DNA from: an uncultured Clostridia bacterium
GTDB lineage: Bacteria > Bacillota > Clostridia > Oscillospirales > Ruminococcaceae
Direction: 5' to 3'
Length of the DNA stretch: 7,700 nt
Assembly: GCA_945867255.1 (NCBI GenBank)
Contig: CAMBHV010000052.1
Location: 1-7,700 of the forward strand
The notes beneath the pieces are model-generated. The model was not told the DNA's origin. It made no database searches and was given only the letters and a program-made list of their open reading frames with translations. Positions within the stretch are counted from its first letter, which is position 1, and every line of letters begins with the position of its first letter. The translations under genes and the position numbers were made by a program. Shown in pieces: positions 5,977 to 7,700 of this stretch.

Positions 5977-6649
5977 GGCCCCACACCGTCCTGATATATT
6001 TGGGGTGATCGCACGAATCCCCCATTTTTCGACGAAGATGGCGAATGTGTACCGGGATGGTGTTTGTTTCCCGGCTAAAATATTCCTTGCCCCACACCGC
6101 GTGAAATAGCTGTTCGGCACTTACTACGCTGCCCATGTGCTGGAACAAGGTGCGCAGAATGATGAACTCCGTGGGTGTAAGATACAACAGGCGGCCATTC
6201 ATTGTACAGGTGTGTCCTGTATCATCCAGCACAAGGCCGCCGCACTGGAACACCTGGTGGCCCGGTGACGCACCTTCGTTGTAGCATATATACCGCCGCA
6301 GCTGGGCTTTTACCCGGGCTACCATCTCCAAAGGCAGAAATGGTTTTGTGATGTAGTCATCTGAACCGAGTGAAAGGCCTGTGATTTTGTCGGATTGCGC
6401 CGTGCATGCTGTCAGAAGGATCACGGGATATCGATGCTGCTGACGGATCTTACGGCACACAGAAAAACCGTTTTCGTCCGGCAGCATTACATCCAGAAGG
6501 ACAAGATCCAGGTGAGTTGTGCGCACGAAGTGTAACGCCTCGGCGGCATTATGGCACTGGATCACGCGATATCCTTCATTTTCCAGATACAAAGCGACCA
6601 AGGCGGTCAATTGTGTTTCATCATCTGCTATTAGAATGGTCTCATTCAT
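5954..6649 (-). CDS. VanR-like response regulator, OmpR family
   Basis: A 231-aa two-domain regulator, the same length as VanR. The receiver domain (about 1-120) has acidic residues D9 and D10, the phosphoacceptor D53 in LVLLDVMLP, T80 and K102 in DDYITKPF. The C-terminal winged helix (about 135-231) contains LTPTEFIILRTL, VVSAEQLFHAVWG, the recognition-helix region TIPVHIRHLRRKM and the end TVWGHGYKLEE. The wording KITGLSLGSDDYITKPF and AVWGKEYFSRETNTI strongly recalls VanR of the A/B/D/E/G group. The chosen start has GGAGG (6655-6659) 5 nt upstream. The longer frame to 6814 would cover the hairpin and promoter. It heads the operon with the kinase and peptidase and probably regulates its own promoter through the VanR-box-like site at 6796-6807. 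Confidence 0.94.
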   Translation of the reverse strand: MNETILIADDETQLTALVALYLENEGYRVIQCHNAAEALHFVRTTHLDLVLLDVMLPDENGFSVCRKIRQQHRYPVILLTACTAQSDKITGLSLGSDDYITKPFLPLEMVARVKAQLRRYICYNEGASPGHQVFQCGGLVLDDTGHTCTMNGRLLYLTPTEFIILRTLFQHMGSVVSAEQLFHAVWGKEYFSRETNTIPVHIRHLRRKMGDSCDHPKYIRTVWGHGYKLEE

Positions 6650-6659
6650 AAGAACCTCC

Positions 6660-6689
6660 GCACAGTTTTGTACAGCATTTGATCTGTGC
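6660..6689 (-). repeat. Inverted repeat just before the regulator Shine-Dalgarno
   Basis: GCACAG (6660-6665) and CTGTGC (6684-6689) form a 6-bp inverted repeat with an 18-nt spacer. Its edge touches the GGAGG of the regulator gene. It could be an operator or a leader stem controlling access to the ribosome site. Chance is also possible for arms this short. Confidence 0.35.
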
Positions 6690-6706
6690 CGAAAAGAGGG
6701 CAGAAT

Positions 6707-6745
6707 AAAAAAGCATCGGTATGGGAAATGTCCCATACCGATGCT
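6707..6745 (-). terminator. Perfect 15-bp hairpin terminator between asparaginase and VanR-like genes
   Basis: AGCATCGGTATGGGA (6712-6726) and TCCCATACCGATGCT (6731-6745) form a perfect 15-bp stem with a 4-nt loop. On the minus strand it is followed by a run of six T that begins in the last stem base. It lies about 107 nt after the asparaginase stop and should end that transcript. It also lies downstream of the promoter predicted at 6767-6796, so any message for the regulator operon starting there must pass it. Confidence 0.93.
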
Positions 6746-6766
6746 ATCAAAAAACAGAACCGTATT

Positions 6767-6796
6767 TTTATATTTTGTATGTGGAAAAGCTTGCAA
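6767..6796 (-). promoter_or_regulatory. Candidate promoter of the VanR-like operon
   Basis: On the minus strand TTGCAA (-35, 6791-6796), an 18-nt spacer and TATAAA (-10, 6767-6772) lie between the asparaginase stop and the hairpin. The start would be near 6758-6761, giving a leader of about 110 nt that contains the hairpin beginning some 15 nt in. No better promoter was found between the hairpin and the regulator start codon. Confidence 0.6.
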
Positions 6797-6807
6797 TTTT
6801 CTTACGA
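6796..6807 (-). promoter_or_regulatory. VanR-box-like operator TCGTAAGAAAAT
   Basis: The minus-strand 12-mer matches every fixed position of the VanR-box consensus TCGTAnGAAA(T/A)T as I recall it from glycopeptide-resistance promoters. It abuts and overlaps by one base the -35 of the candidate promoter. A second word in the same orientation, TTGCAAGCTTT, starts 11 bp later (T-G-AAG shared), and a poorer one, CTGTAGGGCA, starts 22 bp earlier, in line with OmpR-family tandem binding. The neighbouring gene encodes a VanR-like regulator, which supports autoregulation. Confidence 0.6.
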
Positions 6808-6851
6808 TATCCAAAATGCTGCCCTACAGTTGGCAAAAGAGCATGCGCAGG

Positions 6852-7700
6852 TTACCGTGTGAGAATATCATTGTTGATGTTCTGATAAAACAGGTGCTTC
6901 ACCTGTTCAAACTCACGCGTTTGCGCCATGGCCCACATAAGTTTTACGCTGGCGGCTTCCACGGTCATATCATATGCTTGAAGTACATTATAGCGATTTA
7001 CTGCATCAAACCCCACTTCATATACTTCGGCGTCGCTGCCCTCCAGCATCACCTGCGTAGCCAGTACCACGATTTTCCCACTTTGGGTAAGGCCGGCCAG
7101 TTCCTTAAGAAAATTGCGGCTGCCATGGAATGGTACACCGCCCACACCGTAACTTTCAATCAGAATTGCATCGTACTCCTGCCCAAGATAGCGTAAAATA
7201 TCCGGCCGCATGCCGGGGATAAGTTTCAGCACACATACACACGGGCAAAGTTCGTTGTAAAACTGAACACCGGGGCGCGCCACACAAGGCGTTTCCACAT
7301 ATTGCAAAATGCGTTTTTCGTCGATAAATGCGGCTACGGGGTAGTTGATGCTTTCAAAGGCGTTGTAGCTTTTGGAACGCACTTTTCGCGCGCGTGTGCC
7401 CAAGATAGCTTTCCCGTCAAACACAATAAACACACCACGTACGCCTTCATGCAGGGCAAAACGGATGCTGTCGCGCAGATTGCGCCGTGCATCTGTGATG
7501 GCATCGCTCAATGGGCGCTGGGCACCTGTGAGCACGATGGGCTTTTCAGAGTACTGGATCAGATACGAAAGCGCCGCTGCGGTATAAGCCATCGTATCGG
7601 TTCCGTGTGTGATGACAAACCCGTCATATGCATCGTAACCGGCGCGAATGGCGCGCGCGATCTCCAACCAGTGTTCAGGCTGAAAATTGGTGCTGTCTAT
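6852..7700 (-). CDS. ansA: Type I L-asparaginase (partial, N-terminus outside window)
   Basis: The reading frame runs from the right edge to the TAA at 6852, giving 282 C-terminal residues beginning IDSTNFQPEHWLEIA. It hydrolyses L-asparagine to aspartate and ammonia, probably in the cytoplasm. DSTN and the second catalytic motif THGTDTMAYTA (T34 and D35 in this fragment) are present, as are KPIVLTGAQRPL and the ARKVRSKSYNAFESIN segment typical of the AnsA branch. The first catalytic threonine (TGGT motif) would be in the missing 50-60 residues. The TTG at 7667 is not the start: conserved sequence continues upstream of it to the window end. The gene ends 107 nt before a strong terminator and is probably a separate transcription unit from the VanR-like operon. 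Confidence 0.95.
   Translation of the reverse strand: MDSTNFQPEHWLEIARAIRAGYDAYDGFVITHGTDTMAYTAAALSYLIQYSEKPIVLTGAQRPLSDAITDARRNLRDSIRFALHEGVRGVFIVFDGKAILGTRARKVRSKSYNAFESINYPVAAFIDEKRILQYVETPCVARPGVQFYNELCPCVCVLKLIPGMRPDILRYLGQEYDAILIESYGVGGVPFHGSRNFLKELAGLTQSGKIVVLATQVMLEGSDAEVYEVGFDAVNRYNVLQAYDMTVEAASVKLMWAMAQTREFEQVKHLFYQNINNDILTR

Noticed and set aside
4816..6649. Calling the window a vancomycin-resistance cluster
   Set aside because: Only the regulatory pair resembles van genes. No ligase, dehydrogenase, dipeptidase or vanY/vanW-like gene is present, and alr is an ordinary racemase without the membrane domain of VanT.
7665..7667. TTG at 7667 as the start of the asparaginase
   Set aside because: The frame continues upstream to the edge with the conserved DSTNFQPEHW segment, so the true start lies outside the window.

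Overview
The window looks like a chromosomal segment of a Gram-positive gut-type Clostridia, probably the Oscillospirales/Ruminococcaceae (Faecalibacterium-, Gemmiger- or Subdoligranulum-like). This is inferred from the moderately high GC content, strong AGGAGG ribosome binding sites, an rplM-rpsI pair with a Firmicutes-style structured leader, and a VanRS-type two-component system. The exact taxon cannot be read from the sequence alone. No mobile element, CRISPR array, tRNA or rRNA was seen.

Layout, left to right. (1) Positions 1-1133: the minus-strand ribosomal protein operon rplM-rpsI, with a consensus promoter, a compact stem-loop leader that is a candidate L13 autoregulatory element, and a weak terminator. 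(2) Positions 1134-1353: an AT-rich divergent control region. (3) Positions 1354-3232: plus-strand alr (alanine racemase) translationally coupled to an isochorismatase-fold cysteine hydrolase (probable nicotinamidase), closed by a strong intrinsic terminator. A consensus-like promoter and a 50-52 codon ORF sit just before and across that terminator. (4) Positions 3233-3755: a hairpin-rich stretch between convergent operons, with no convincing gene. (5) Positions 3756-6807: a minus-strand operon of VanR-like response regulator, VanS-like histidine kinase, and a membrane-anchored C39-like cysteine peptidase. (6) Positions 6852-7700: the 3' part of a type I L-asparaginase gene, minus strand, running off the right edge.

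The most interesting part is region 5. The regulator and kinase are very like the VanR/VanS pair of glycopeptide resistance, but no vanH/A/X/Y gene is beside them. Instead the third gene encodes an N-terminally anchored protein with a papain-like C39 catalytic domain predicted to lie outside the membrane. The promoter before the regulator carries a 12-bp sequence, TCGTAAGAAAAT, matching the VanR-box consensus as I recall it. A perfect 15-bp hairpin with a U-run stands between that promoter and the regulator start codon. That hairpin may simply end the asparaginase transcript, or it may also attenuate the regulator operon. A reasonable reading is an autoregulated cell-envelope sensing module whose output includes a surface cysteine peptidase. 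The D-alanine supply gene alr lies nearby, but in a separate convergent operon.
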